Position numbers and translations under genes: made by a program. Below the pieces are notes generated by a model. That model was not told the DNA's origin, did no database searches, and was given only the letters and a program-made list of their open reading frames with translations. From Flaviramulus basaltis (GTDB taxonomy: Bacteria; Bacteroidota; Bacteroidia; Flavobacteriales; Flavobacteriaceae): a stretch of DNA of 64,000 bases. Location of the stretch: positions 1,054,001 to 1,118,000 of the forward strand of contig NZ_FPKV01000001.1 in the NCBI RefSeq assembly GCF_900114265.1, in the 5' to 3' direction. The first letter of the stretch is position 1; the number at the start of each line of letters is the position of its first letter. This document shows, in pieces, positions 25,618-35,110 of this stretch.

Positions 25618-25956
25618 ATGAAAAAAATTGAAGCAATTATTAGAAAATCAAAGTATCGTGCTGTTAAAGAAGCCTTACATAGTGTTGGTGTAAACTTTTT
25701 CTCTTACTGGGATGTTACTGGTCTAGGTAATGAAAAAGAAGGACACGTATACAGAGGTGTATCATATAGTACTAGCGATATTCAACGTCGGTACTTATCT
25801 ATTGTTGTAAATGATGATTTTGCTGAAACTACCATACAAACTATAATTAGTTCTGCAGGAACTGGAGAGGTTGGAGACGGTAAAATTTTTGTATCTGATG
25901 TACAAGAATGTTATAGAATACGAACAGGGAAAAAAGGTGGAGACACTTTAAAATAA
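25618..25956 (+). CDS. glnK: P-II family nitrogen regulatory protein
   Basis: This 112-residue P-II protein senses 2-oxoglutarate and ATP/ADP and binds Amt channels. The T-loop reads EGHVYRGVSYSTSDIQRRY. Tyr50 aligns with the modifiable Tyr51 of enterobacterial GlnB/GlnK, although the usual PK after the loop is replaced by RR. The B-loop TGEVGDGKIFV and C-loop YRIRTGKKG are intact. It lies between two amt genes, so it is almost certainly GlnK-like, with GlnB as the alternative name. Confidence 0.92.
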   Translation: MKKIEAIIRKSKYRAVKEALHSVGVNFFSYWDVTGLGNEKEGHVYRGVSYSTSDIQRRYLSIVVNDDFAETTIQTIISSAGTGEVGDGKIFVSDVQECYRIRTGKKGGDTLK

Positions 25957-25977
25957 TAATCATCAAAAAAATATTAA

Positions 25978-27210
25978 ATGGAATTACTTACAACGAATAA
26001 TGTATGGATGATGATCTGTACAGCTCTTGTTTTCTTTATGCACTTAGGTTTTGCATTTTTAGAAATTGGATTAACAAGACAAAAAAACACAATCAATATA
26101 CTTTTTAAAAATATTTTTATTATCACAGTTGGGCTTCTTCTATATTGCTTAGTTGGATTTAATTTAATGTATCCAGGAGAATTTAATGGATTTCTAGGTT
26201 TTGCAGGAATTGGTTTAGATTCACCACTTACTGCCGAAGGTGCTTTAGATTTAACATATAATGAAGGTTACACGTATTGGACAGATTTCTTATTTCAAGG
26301 TATGTTTGCTGCAACTGCTGCAACCATAGTGTCTGGAGCTGTAGCTGAACGTATGAAAATTGTACCATTCATGATTTTTGCAATAATATATGTTGGGTTC
26401 GTTTACCCAATTGCAGGTTCTTGGAAATGGGGTGGCGGATTTTTGCAAACACTTGAAACGCCTTTTTATGATTTTGCAGGTTCTACATTAGTTCATTCTG
26501 TTGGAGGATGGGCAGCGCTAGTAGCTGTTTGGTTGTTAGGCGCGCGTATTGGTAAATTTAAAGATGGAAAGCCTCAAGCAATACCAGGACATAATATTCC
26601 TATTGCAACCGCAGGTGTTTTAATCCTTTGGTTAGGTTGGTTTGGGTTTAATGGAGGTTCTGTGCTTTCTGCAGATCCAGGATTAACATCTTTAACATTA
26701 GTAACAACGTGTTTAGCGGCTGCTGCAGGAGGTGTTGTTGCTATGTTAGTTTCTACGGCTATGTATAAAAATTTAGATTTAACTATGTTTTTAAATGGAA
26801 TACTTGGTGGATTAGTTGGTATTACTGCTGGTGCAGACCAAATGAGTCCTACAGATGCTATTTTAATTGGTGCAATTGCCGGAACTATAATTGTATTAGC
26901 TGTAAGATTTGTTGATAAATTAAGATTGGATGATCCAGTTGGAGCTATTGCTGTTCACCTTGTTTGTGGTATATGGGGAACATTAGCTGTTGGAGTTTTT
27001 GGGGAACTTGCAGGTATGGATCAATTTATTAGTCAATTAATAGGTGTAGGCTCTTATGCTGTATTTTGTATAGTTACAGCATTCATTATCATATTTACTT
27101 TGAAGAAAACTATGGGTATTAGAGTTTCTGAAAAAGAAGAAATAGAAGGTTTGGATGCACATGAACATGGCATGGATGCCTATCCAGACTTTAGATTAAA
27201 TGAACATTAA
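25978..27210 (+). CDS. amt: Ammonium transporter (second copy)
   Basis: This 410-residue Amt protein is clearly diverged from the first copy. It keeps DFAGSTLVHSVGG and AVHLVCGIWGTL as the pore-histidine segments and LGWFGFNGGSVL in the core. The C-terminal regulatory tail is GIRVSEKEEIEGLDAHEHG. It starts 21 nt after the P-II gene, so both are probably cotranscribed. Two different Amt paralogues around one P-II suggest different affinity or a sensory role for one of them (inference). Confidence 0.95.
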   Translation: MELLTTNNVWMMICTALVFFMHLGFAFLEIGLTRQKNTINILFKNIFIITVGLLLYCLVGFNLMYPGEFNGFLGFAGIGLDSPLTAEGALDLTYNEGYTYWTDFLFQGMFAATAATIVSGAVAERMKIVPFMIFAIIYVGFVYPIAGSWKWGGGFLQTLETPFYDFAGSTLVHSVGGWAALVAVWLLGARIGKFKDGKPQAIPGHNIPIATAGVLILWLGWFGFNGGSVLSADPGLTSLTLVTTCLAAAAGGVVAMLVSTAMYKNLDLTMFLNGILGGLVGITAGADQMSPTDAILIGAIAGTIIVLAVRFVDKLRLDDPVGAIAVHLVCGIWGTLAVGVFGELAGMDQFISQLIGVGSYAVFCIVTAFIIIFTLKKTMGIRVSEKEEIEGLDAHEHGMDAYPDFRLNEH

Positions 27211-27295
27211 AATATATAATTTTAGTTAGTGTTGAAAAGGGTGTTATGCTTTAAGTATGTCATCCTTTTCTATTTAGTAATGTGTATCAAAAACA

Positions 27296-27335
27296 AAAAT
27301 GCCGGTGTTTACATTTTGTAAACACCGGCATTTTT
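27296..27335. terminator. Bidirectional terminator between second amt and ppc
   Basis: AAAAATGCCGGTGTTTACA / TGTAAACACCGGCATTTTT is a strong GC-cored stem with a 3-nt formal loop and T-run, serving two convergent genes. Confidence 0.85.
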
Positions 27336-27357
27336 TATTGGTTTTAAAATTTATTTA

Positions 27358-29949
27358 TTAAGCAGAATTTCTACTAGCATTAATATTACCAAACAGAGAA
27401 CGCGTTACAATTTTCTCAAAAATCTTCTTCTCCTCATCATCTGCAGGAACACCTGCTTTTTCTAATTCTTGAATCTTTTTAAGTGCATACTGTTGTATAG
27501 TTAATAATGGTAAAACTATAGATTCTCTTACCTCAATTGAAGCTTTTCCAGAAGGTTCATTTTCCATTAATTCTTTGTAACCAGTAAGTTTTAAAAGCAA
27601 TCTTTTGGTTGTAACATATTCTGTGTGAATAATATTCCAGAAACCACCAAATTCCTCATCTTCAGACATGTATTTTGTTAAATCGAAAAAAGATTTAGTT
27701 AGAGACATCATGCTGTTTTCTAATAAGGTTTTAAAGAATTTAGAATTTTTATAAAGCTGCTCTACTTTTTCAAATTCACCTCTGTCTTCAAATTGTTTTA
27801 AGGCAGTACCAACACCATAAAATCCTGGTACATTTTGTTTTAATTGGCTCCATGAACCTACAAAAGGAATGGCTCTTAAATCTGAAAAAATAAGTTTGTC
27901 TGATGTACCTCGTTTTGATGGTCTACTACCAATATTGGTTTTAGCGTAGTATTTTAAAGTACTCATACGTTCTAAATACGGAATGAACATTGGGTGACTT
28001 TTAAAATCTTTATAAGTTTGGTAGCTTGATTCGGCTAAATCTGCCATCACAACTTTGTCTTCGGCAGACATTTTATTTGCCTCTCCACCTATTCTGTTTT
28101 TAATACCAGAACTTATTAATTGTTCTAAATTATATTTTGACGAATCTAAAGTTCCAAAATTAGAGCTAATAGTTTGTCCTTGTATAGTTAATTGTACTTC
28201 TTTGTCTTCAATTGTTGGTCCTAAAGAAGAATAAAACTGATGTGTTTTTCCACCACCACGCGCTGGAGGTCCACCACGACCATCAAAAAATATGGCAGTA
28301 ATATCATATTTTCTAGACATCTCAGTTAGTAATTCTTTAGCTTTATAAATACCCCAGTTTGCCATTAAATAGCCGCCATCTTTAGTTCCGTCAGAGAAGC
28401 CTAACATAATAGTTTGCTTACTGCCTCTCGATCTTAAATGCGCCATATAGGCTTCGTTTGTGTATAGTTGCTCCATAACACTTGGTGCATTTTCTAAATC
28501 GGGAATAGTTTCAAATAATGGCGCAACATCTACGGTTAATTCATCTTTAAAAGCGACCATTTTAAGCATAGCGAATAATTGCATAACATTTAAAGCGGTT
28601 TGGTTGTTGCTTATAATGTATCGGTTTGCACCACGCTCTCCATTGCTTTTTTGAATATCTTTTATAATAGAAATAGTTTTTAAAGTATTGCAAACCATTT
28701 CATCATCAAACGCATCTAAATCATTTATGTCATCATTTGCTTTTGATAATATTTCAATTTGTTCATTTTCAGATAAATCGTGATAATTATTTGGAAATGA
28801 TGAGCTACCTGTTTCAATTAAGTGATTGATAACTGTTGTGAAAACTGAATGGTGAATTCTACTGTCTTGTCTTATATCTAAAGTTCCAAAATAATAACCA
28901 AATAAATGAATTCTATTAATTAAATTATTTAGTTCGCTTATGTATAATGATTGGTGATCTTTCTCAACAACATCTCTAATACTTAACAATTCTTTGATGA
29001 GCTCTTTTGAAGTTAAGGTGTCTTTAGAGTCTAAATTTATACTAAAATTATAGAGAGTGGTTTCTAATTTAATAATGCGATCTTCAACACCTCTAAAAGT
29101 AAGTTTACGTCTTAAATCCTTGAGGTCGCCATAGTATTTTCTTAAAATAGCTTGCTTTAATTTTGCAGCTACTTTTAAAGTTGTATCTGGTTTTACAAAA
29201 GGATTCCCATCTCTATCTCCACCAGGCCAGAATCCAACATTAATAATTTCATTATGTTTTCTACTATCATCATAAATGTTTTGTTGGATGTAATTATAAA
29301 TTTCACCAAACGAAGTATAAAACACATTTTCTAAGTACCAAATTAAACTTTTTGCTTCATCATAAGGCGTTGGTTTTTCGTGTTTGAAAAAAGGAGTTTT
29401 ACCTAATTGAGCAAATAGATTATTGATTTCAGATAAATCATTATTTTTAATTGCCTTAGTTAAATCTGTAATAATACCTAAAACAGAACCAGGATAAAAT
29501 TGCGTAGGATGCGCTGTTAAAACGATACGCACTTTAAATTCTTCAAGATAATTTTTTAATTCTTCTAATTTGTTCTCAGAAGTTGCAGATTCTTTAAGGT
29601 TTCTTAAAGTACCAATACCTTCCATATTGTTTACAATTGGGAATGCTGCGTCTTCAATAGCATCAAATAGAACCACTTGTCTTTCTATATATTGAATAAA
29701 TCTAAAAAGAAGGTTTATTTGGCTTTCTTTGGTACGTCGGGCTTGGTATTTTTTGAAAAAAGTATCAACTATAGTTGTGGGATCATCACCTTTTTTAAAT
29801 CCTTTTTCACATGTTTCATGAAATAAAGGAAGTAAAACGCCTGTTTTTGTTATGGCGTCAAAAGGTAATGTCATAAATATACTATTGTATATTTGATATT
29901 TTGATAATACACTTTGCTTAAATCGTGTTAATTTTGGCTCTACAGACAT
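27358..29949 (-). CDS. ppc: Phosphoenolpyruvate carboxylase
   Basis: This 863-residue enzyme carboxylates PEP to oxaloacetate, refilling the TCA cycle. The catalytic VLTAHPTQ motif is near residue 142. GFWPGGDRDGNPFV is near residue 236, FFDGRGGPPARGGG near residue 552, and MLGFSDGTKDGGYLMANW near residue 516. The C terminus ends GNINASRNSA; enzymes of this family normally end in NTG, so the tail is atypical. Placement beside gltBD and amt fits anaplerotic supply of carbon skeletons for glutamate. Confidence 0.93.
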   Translation of the reverse strand: MSVEPKLTRFKQSVLSKYQIYNSIFMTLPFDAITKTGVLLPLFHETCEKGFKKGDDPTTIVDTFFKKYQARRTKESQINLLFRFIQYIERQVVLFDAIEDAAFPIVNNMEGIGTLRNLKESATSENKLEELKNYLEEFKVRIVLTAHPTQFYPGSVLGIITDLTKAIKNNDLSEINNLFAQLGKTPFFKHEKPTPYDEAKSLIWYLENVFYTSFGEIYNYIQQNIYDDSRKHNEIINVGFWPGGDRDGNPFVKPDTTLKVAAKLKQAILRKYYGDLKDLRRKLTFRGVEDRIIKLETTLYNFSINLDSKDTLTSKELIKELLSIRDVVEKDHQSLYISELNNLINRIHLFGYYFGTLDIRQDSRIHHSVFTTVINHLIETGSSSFPNNYHDLSENEQIEILSKANDDINDLDAFDDEMVCNTLKTISIIKDIQKSNGERGANRYIISNNQTALNVMQLFAMLKMVAFKDELTVDVAPLFETIPDLENAPSVMEQLYTNEAYMAHLRSRGSKQTIMLGFSDGTKDGGYLMANWGIYKAKELLTEMSRKYDITAIFFDGRGGPPARGGGKTHQFYSSLGPTIEDKEVQLTIQGQTISSNFGTLDSSKYNLEQLISSGIKNRIGGEANKMSAEDKVVMADLAESSYQTYKDFKSHPMFIPYLERMSTLKYYAKTNIGSRPSKRGTSDKLIFSDLRAIPFVGSWSQLKQNVPGFYGVGTALKQFEDRGEFEKVEQLYKNSKFFKTLLENSMMSLTKSFFDLTKYMSEDEEFGGFWNIIHTEYVTTKRLLLKLTGYKELMENEPSGKASIEVRESIVLPLLTIQQYALKKIQELEKAGVPADDEEKKIFEKIVTRSLFGNINASRNSA

Positions 29950-30095
29950 GTTATCGTTCTATTGAAAATTAAACATAAAAGTAGTAAAGCTTAAATTAAA
30001 GAACGTATTATATATAAAGTTTTATTAATTTTTTTTGTTTGTTGAATTCTAATTGAGAATAATTAAATAAAACAGATATTAAATAGCTTTTTTTT

Positions 30096-30118
30096 AATGC
30101 TAATATGAGATTAGCATT
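30096..30118. other. Hairpin in the ppc upstream gap
   Basis: AATGCTAAT and ATTAGCATT form a 9-bp stem with a 5-nt loop, flanked by T-runs on the plus strand. The T-run follows the stem only in plus-strand reading, although no plus gene precedes it. It may still end transcripts of the sensor kinase imperfectly. Confidence 0.35.
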
Positions 30119-30154
30119 TTATTTTTTAGCTTCAAAAAAAACAGTAATTAATAA

Positions 30155-32536
30155 TTAAGCGATTTTTAAACTTTCAGAATCATTATTGCCTTCATGGTTT
30201 TTGTTAAAACAGCAAGCATATATTTTTTCTAATAGTAGTTCTTTACTCACGGGTTTTGTCATGTAGTCATTCATGCCTAAATCTAAAACACGTTTTTTAG
30301 TTTCTGATAAGGCATCAGCTGTAACTGCTATAATTGGAATGTTTTTTAAGTTATCGTCTAATTCACCACTTCTTATAATTTTAGTAGCTTCATAACCATC
30401 CATTATTGGCATTTGTAAGTCCATTAAAATAAGATTGTAAGCATCTTTTTTTAATTCTTCAAGAGCTTCTTTTCCATTATTTGCTATAGCAAAAGTTATA
30501 TTGGATAGGCTACTTAATATTTTGCGCATTACCATTTGGTTGAGTTTGTTGTCTTCAACTACAAGGATATGTAATGGGGTTTGACTATTAGTATTTGCAG
30601 CATCTATTTTTATTTGTTGTGTAATACTTTTTAAAGTCAAATCAATAAAAACGTCTGTACCTTTATCTAATTCGCTATCAATTTTTATAGACCCTTTAAA
30701 AAGCTCTACAATGTGTTTTACAATAGACAAACCTAAACCTATACCTCCAAATTGTCTTTTATGATTTAATTTCATTTGACCAAAGCTATCAAATATACTT
30801 TTCTTAGCTTCTGGGTTTATGCCAATTCCAGTATCTGATATTTGAAAAGAAAAACGACACAAATCATCTGGTTGTTTTAGGCAGGTAACTTTAAAATGAA
30901 TACTTCCTTTTTTAGTAAATTTTACAGCATTAGCTAAAACATTATTTATAATTTGAACAAAACGGATTGGGTCTGCATAAACATTTAAAGGCATTTCAGT
31001 ATCTATTTCAAAAGTATAATTCAATCCTTTTTTATTTGCTTCGGCTTTCCAGTTATTACTTATTTCATTTAATTTTATAGATGGGTTAAATTTTGAACTG
31101 TTTAATTCGAGTTGATTATTTTCAATTTTTTCAAAATCTATAATATCATTTACATTACTTAATAAACTTAATGAAGCATTTTTTATAATTTCATAAGATT
31201 TTCTTGCAGCATTATCTTTTAAGTTTTCCAATTCGTTTTCAGCTATTCCCATAATAGCATTTATTGGTGTTCTTAATTCATGACTCATATTGGACATGAA
31301 GTGCGTTTTTAACTGACTTATCTCTTCAGATTTATTAAGGGCTTCTATTTGAGATTTTTCCTTTTCTAATCTTAGTTTTTTAATCAGATTTGTCATTGAT
31401 AATGATAAGAAAATGACCTCGAAACCAGAACCGAATTTTGCGCTATTAAGTGTGTAAAAATTATTAGGTAATAAGCTTAAATTATTCATTACAAAACCGA
31501 GTAAACCAATAACTAAGAATAAAATACCAAAAGAGAAATAGGGGTCAATTTTTATGCGTTTGTAACGCATAGCAAATATGGTTGTTAAAATTAACAATAA
31601 ACTAAACAAGCCATTTAAGTTACTTAAAGGATAAGCTATTTTAAGGGTTGTTGGGTTGATAAAAAGTAAGATAGACAATGCCGCTAAAATTCCATAAAAA
31701 ACATTAAAACCTTTCTTGAAACTCTTTAAAAGATCATTTACTCTTAAAAAATGCTCACAATATTTTAGCAAAAAGAAGTTTGTTATTAATGCTGTGATTA
31801 ATACTGCTCTATTATTTATATATCCACCTTGTGGGAATATGAATTCGTGCATTAAACCATCTAAAGTGGCTTGCATTAAGCCTATTGAAAGCACATAGAT
31901 GCCATAATATAAAAAGGCTTTTTCTTTAAGGCTTGTATAGAAAAACAAATATATAATGCTAGCTAAAAATAGTAATCCATAAAACAAACCAAGAAACAGT
32001 TGTTGTTTATAGTTCATTAACCAAAATTCCGATTGAGTATAAAGTTTTAAAGGAAGATTTATTGTTTCACCATCACTTTTAAGATGTATATAAATTTGTT
32101 GAATTTCTTGTGGCGGTATTGTTAATTTAAAAATTGAAGCTCTATGGCTAACTTGTTTTTCATTAAAAGCGATGTTATCACCACTTTTAAATAGTTGAAT
32201 TCCATCACTACTTATTTGATATAGATCAACAAAATCTGTTATAGGTCTCGCTGTTTCTAAATAATATGTTTTTGTAGTTGTATCACTATTTCTTAATTTG
32301 AAACGTAACCAATAGTTATCTGAAGTAAAACCGACACTTTGGTTTTCAGATTCTAAATCAGTAAATTTTAGTATGTTGTTTTGAGTAACTTCTTGAATGC
32401 TTAAATCTAAGCTATCCGCACTAGAGAATTGAGCATACTCATAAAGTTCTCCTTTGCTTTCTTGAATGTTGAAAGGTTGGTTTTGTGCAAATAGGGTAAA
32501 GCCTACTATGTAGGTTAAAAGTAGTATATGTTTCAT
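30155..32536 (-). CDS. 7TMR-DISM hybrid sensor histidine kinase
   Basis: This roughly 793-residue membrane sensor has a signal peptide (MKHILLLTYIVGFTLFAQ) and an extracytoplasmic 7TMR-DISM ligand domain (about 25-170). Seven membrane helices (about 180-385) and a HisKA domain with MSNMSHELRTPINAI follow. The ATPase domain has GIGINPEAK and GGIGLGLSI motifs, and a C-terminal receiver has LILMDLQMPIMDG. ATG 32536 is chosen because the longer form needs a TTG inside the -7 element. There is no DNA-binding domain, so phosphate must pass to another protein. The stimulus is unknown. Confidence 0.9.
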   Translation of the reverse strand: MKHILLLTYIVGFTLFAQNQPFNIQESKGELYEYAQFSSADSLDLSIQEVTQNNILKFTDLESENQSVGFTSDNYWLRFKLRNSDTTTKTYYLETARPITDFVDLYQISSDGIQLFKSGDNIAFNEKQVSHRASIFKLTIPPQEIQQIYIHLKSDGETINLPLKLYTQSEFWLMNYKQQLFLGLFYGLLFLASIIYLFFYTSLKEKAFLYYGIYVLSIGLMQATLDGLMHEFIFPQGGYINNRAVLITALITNFFLLKYCEHFLRVNDLLKSFKKGFNVFYGILAALSILLFINPTTLKIAYPLSNLNGLFSLLLILTTIFAMRYKRIKIDPYFSFGILFLVIGLLGFVMNNLSLLPNNFYTLNSAKFGSGFEVIFLSLSMTNLIKKLRLEKEKSQIEALNKSEEISQLKTHFMSNMSHELRTPINAIMGIAENELENLKDNAARKSYEIIKNASLSLLSNVNDIIDFEKIENNQLELNSSKFNPSIKLNEISNNWKAEANKKGLNYTFEIDTEMPLNVYADPIRFVQIINNVLANAVKFTKKGSIHFKVTCLKQPDDLCRFSFQISDTGIGINPEAKKSIFDSFGQMKLNHKRQFGGIGLGLSIVKHIVELFKGSIKIDSELDKGTDVFIDLTLKSITQQIKIDAANTNSQTPLHILVVEDNKLNQMVMRKILSSLSNITFAIANNGKEALEELKKDAYNLILMDLQMPIMDGYEATKIIRSGELDDNLKNIPIIAVTADALSETKKRVLDLGMNDYMTKPVSKELLLEKIYACCFNKNHEGNNDSESLKIA

Positions 32537-32557
32537 GTTTGGGGCATTTAACAATGC

Positions 32558-32565
32558 CAAACATA
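32558..32565 (-). promoter_or_regulatory. -7 element TATGTTTG of the sensor kinase gene
   Basis: The minus strand reads TATGTTTG, a perfect TAnnTTTG, 21 nt before ATG 32536. The predicted leader contains GGCATT / AATGCC inverted halves. No -33 TTG is seen. Confidence 0.4.
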
Positions 32566-32651
32566 TAATTTATTTTTTATACTCATGTGTTTTTCAGATG
32601 AAAGAGGTAAAAGTTCGTTTAAATGTGAGTTTTTAACAGTTAAACGGTTTT

Positions 32652-32680
32652 AAAAGGCGGTTTTTAAAACCGCCTTTTTT
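32652..32680 (-). terminator. Terminator downstream of ssb
   Basis: AAAAGGCGGTTTT / AAAACCGCCTTTT forms a 13-bp stem with flanking A and T runs, 13 nt beyond the ssb stop on the minus strand. Confidence 0.8.
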
Positions 32681-32692
32681 AGAAATAAAGAA

Positions 32693-33025
32693 TTATTTCC
32701 CCAACATAAGTAGCTCGCTACATACCACTTCTGTGATGTAGCGCTTGTTTCCGTCTTTATCATCATAACTTCTTGAGGTTAACTTGCCTTCAATAGCGAC
32801 TTCTTTTCCTTTGGTTACGTATTTCTCTACAATTTGTGCTGTTTTTCCCCAAGCAACCACATTATGCCATTGCGTATCTGTTATTTTTTCACCTTTATTA
32901 TTAGTGTAGCTTTCGTTAGTAGCAATATTAAATTTTGCTAATGTTTTACTTGATTCTAAATTGATGATTTCTGGATCGTTTCCTAAGTTACCAATCAACT
33001 GTACTTTGTTTCTAAGCGTGTTCAT
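32693..33025 (-). CDS. ssb: Single-stranded DNA-binding protein, short form
   Basis: This 110-residue protein is one OB-fold: NKVQLIGNLGNDPEI at the start, then TQWHNVVAWGKTAQIVEKYV and GKEVAIEGKLTSRSYDDKDG. It ends VVCSELLMLGK directly after the OB-fold. The flexible linker and acidic DDDIPF-type tip that recruits replication partners are missing. This suggests an accessory SSB rather than the main replication SSB, which should be elsewhere in the genome. Confidence 0.88.
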   Translation of the reverse strand: MNTLRNKVQLIGNLGNDPEIINLESSKTLAKFNIATNESYTNNKGEKITDTQWHNVVAWGKTAQIVEKYVTKGKEVAIEGKLTSRSYDDKDGNKRYITEVVCSELLMLGK

Positions 33026-33234
33026 AATTTTAAATTTTTTTCGTTAAACAGTTAATACTATCGAGTTCTTATGTTTCGACAGTGCAAAGATGTAACAAGT
33101 GTAAATTCTTAATCGGTTAGTAAGCGTTTGTGTTCGTTTGTAAATAATTGTAGTCGTTTAAATTGTTTTAAATTCCCAAGAATAAAGAAATTATTAAATT
33201 AATTTTTTTTTATATTTATAAAAATTAATGTTTT

Positions 33235-33582
33235 ATGACTAAAGTTTGTTTAGAATGTGGCGAAAAAATTATAGGTAGAAGCGATAAAAAATTCTGTAGT
33301 GATTACTGCAGAAATGCTTATAATAACACAGTAAATAAAGATTCTAAAAACTTAATTCGTAATATAAATAATAGGTTAAGAAAAAATTGGAGAATTTTAG
33401 AAGCATTAAATCCAGATCAAAAAACAAAAACGACAAGAACTAAACTTATACAAAACGGTTTCGATTTTAATTTTTTTACTAGCACCTATACTACAAAAGC
33501 AGGCACTGTTTATTATTTTGTTTACGACCAAGGTTATTTGCCTTTAGAGAATGATTTTTATGCCTTGGTAAAAAGAGAATAA
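33235..33582 (+). CDS. Small zinc-ribbon protein (DUF2116-like)
   Basis: This 115-residue protein begins with a zinc-ribbon of the form C-x2-C-x13-C-x3-C (VCLECGEKI ... KFCSDYCRNAYNN). A basic helical region (NINNRLRKNWRILEAL) and a beta-rich C-terminal part without known motif follow. The zinc-ribbon resembles DUF2116. Nucleic-acid or protein binding is plausible, but nothing shows a target. The preceding 200 bp is the ssb promoter side and contains no gene. Confidence 0.75.
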   Translation: MTKVCLECGEKIIGRSDKKFCSDYCRNAYNNTVNKDSKNLIRNINNRLRKNWRILEALNPDQKTKTTRTKLIQNGFDFNFFTSTYTTKAGTVYYFVYDQGYLPLENDFYALVKRE

Positions 33583-33643
33583 GTATATTATTAGTAACAT
33601 TTTATAAAACACGAGCACTAATAGTTAAATTAGTTATAAAAAC

Positions 33644-34345
33644 ATGTTTGATAATCCAGAATTCTTAATCCCGGTTTTAATAATTTCAGCAATAGCTATA
33701 ATTATTTTTTTATCCATTTACTTTAGTAAAAAAAATATTATTTTAAGAAAGTTATCTAAGTTTAAATCCAAACGAATTACACAATTTAGAACTGATGAAT
33801 TAACAAAGGTGTCTGGTAAAGTATTACAGGTTAAAGAGCCTTTTGTAGCACCTTTTAGCAAACGAAAATGTGTCGCTTATATTTTTGAAGTTAAACAGAA
33901 GGTAAGTAGAGGGAAAAGTTCACATTGGAAAACCTTAGTTAAAAAAGAAGACATTCAAGATTTTTTTATTGAACAAAAAAGCGAGTTGGTTATGGTAAAA
34001 CCTTCAAAAGAAACGAGCAATTATCAAAGTTATATTGTTGTAGATAAAAAGATTTCGTCTGGAGCGTTCAATAATCCTACACCCGAATTTCAAAAAGTTT
34101 TAGAAAGCTTTGGGGTTGAAAGTGAAAATTGGCTTGGTTTTAATAAAACTTTAAAATATTCAGAAAGAATAATAGAAATTGGAGAAACAGTAACCGTAGG
34201 TGGTGTTGCAAAATGGAAAATTTTAAAAGAACCTATTGAGGGGCATAACTATTCTAAAATAGCAGCTTTAGAAAGTAGCGCACAACAAAAACTCATTATA
34301 ACAGACCATCCAGAAGCAATAAAACCTATAGATAGAAATATATAA
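33644..34345 (+). CDS. Membrane-anchored GIDE-domain-like protein
   Basis: This 233-residue protein has an N-terminal membrane helix (about 6-27), then a soluble domain with VSGKVLQVKEPFVAPFSKRK, CVAYIFEVKQK and a later FFIEQKSELVMVKPSK. The G-x-V...P...SPF..x.C-x-Y pattern is that of the GIDE (MULAN-like) beta domain. In eukaryotes this precedes a RING finger; here no RING is present. Bacterial members have unknown function. Confidence 0.65.
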   Translation: MFDNPEFLIPVLIISAIAIIIFLSIYFSKKNIILRKLSKFKSKRITQFRTDELTKVSGKVLQVKEPFVAPFSKRKCVAYIFEVKQKVSRGKSSHWKTLVKKEDIQDFFIEQKSELVMVKPSKETSNYQSYIVVDKKISSGAFNNPTPEFQKVLESFGVESENWLGFNKTLKYSERIIEIGETVTVGGVAKWKILKEPIEGHNYSKIAALESSAQQKLIITDHPEAIKPIDRNI

Positions 34346-34367
34346 TAAAAAGCATTATAGTTAAATG

Positions 34368-34835
34368 CTATTTCCAATTTTGCCCTTTTAACTTCATGGC
34401 TGCTTTAAGAACATCTTTTTGACTAATTTGACCAACTAGTTTACCGTTTTCAACAATTGGAAAACGACGTCTTTTAGCATCTAAAAACTTTTTTGCAGCA
34501 TCAAAAATATTCATGTTGCCATCAATAGTTTCAACATTCATAGCCATGTGTTTTTCAATGGTTTTGTCTTGCATAGGCATATTGTAGTAACGGCTTTCGC
34601 TAATTTGTTTAATACAATCACCTTCAGATATGATGCCAATTAACTCATTTTTTTCGTTTACAACAGGTCCGCCAGATATTCTATTTTTAATTAGCGACTG
34701 CATAACGCTCTCAATAGTTTGGTTAGGAGTAAACGTAATCAAATTTGTGGTCATGTAATCACTAACCTTTAACGGTGTGGTGTCTGTGGTGCTAGTTTGT
34801 TGCCTTCTAGCGCCTTGAAAACTCTTTATTCCCAT
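34368..34835 (-). CDS. Tandem CBS-domain protein
   Basis: This 155-residue protein contains two CBS motifs: VSDYMTTNLITFTPNQTIES to about residue 80, and IEKHMAMNVETIDGNMNIFD to about residue 145. It has no attached catalytic domain. Such Bateman modules bind adenine nucleotides and regulate a partner. The N-terminal 22 residues are polar and rich in Thr/Gln. No partner is evident nearby; the 275-bp upstream gap holds nothing recognisable. Confidence 0.88.
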   Translation of the reverse strand: MGIKSFQGARRQQTSTTDTTPLKVSDYMTTNLITFTPNQTIESVMQSLIKNRISGGPVVNEKNELIGIISEGDCIKQISESRYYNMPMQDKTIEKHMAMNVETIDGNMNIFDAAKKFLDAKRRRFPIVENGKLVGQISQKDVLKAAMKLKGQNWK

Positions 34836-35110
34836 AATTATTTAATTTAGTAATCTTAAATATAATTAATTTATTTCGATTTTCCTAAAAATGAATTTTT
34901 CAAGTCTTTAATTATTAAAAAGTTAAGCTTAAGATGCCATATGGATGAAATTTTGAGATTTTCATTAAATGAATTCTTTTCTAAAAACCACTTTTTTAAT
35001 CTACTTGAATAAGCTATTGAATACAAATAGAAATAATTAGCATTCTTTTTATCCGATTAAATGTTAATTTTTTATAGTTTTAGCGCACGAAAAAAACAAA
35101 TTAAAAAAAG

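Noticed and set aside
33644-34345. Bacterial ubiquitin-ligase-like system from the GIDE domain
   Set aside because: The RING finger is absent and no E1, E2 or ubiquitin-like genes are near. The GIDE similarity is only to the non-catalytic domain.
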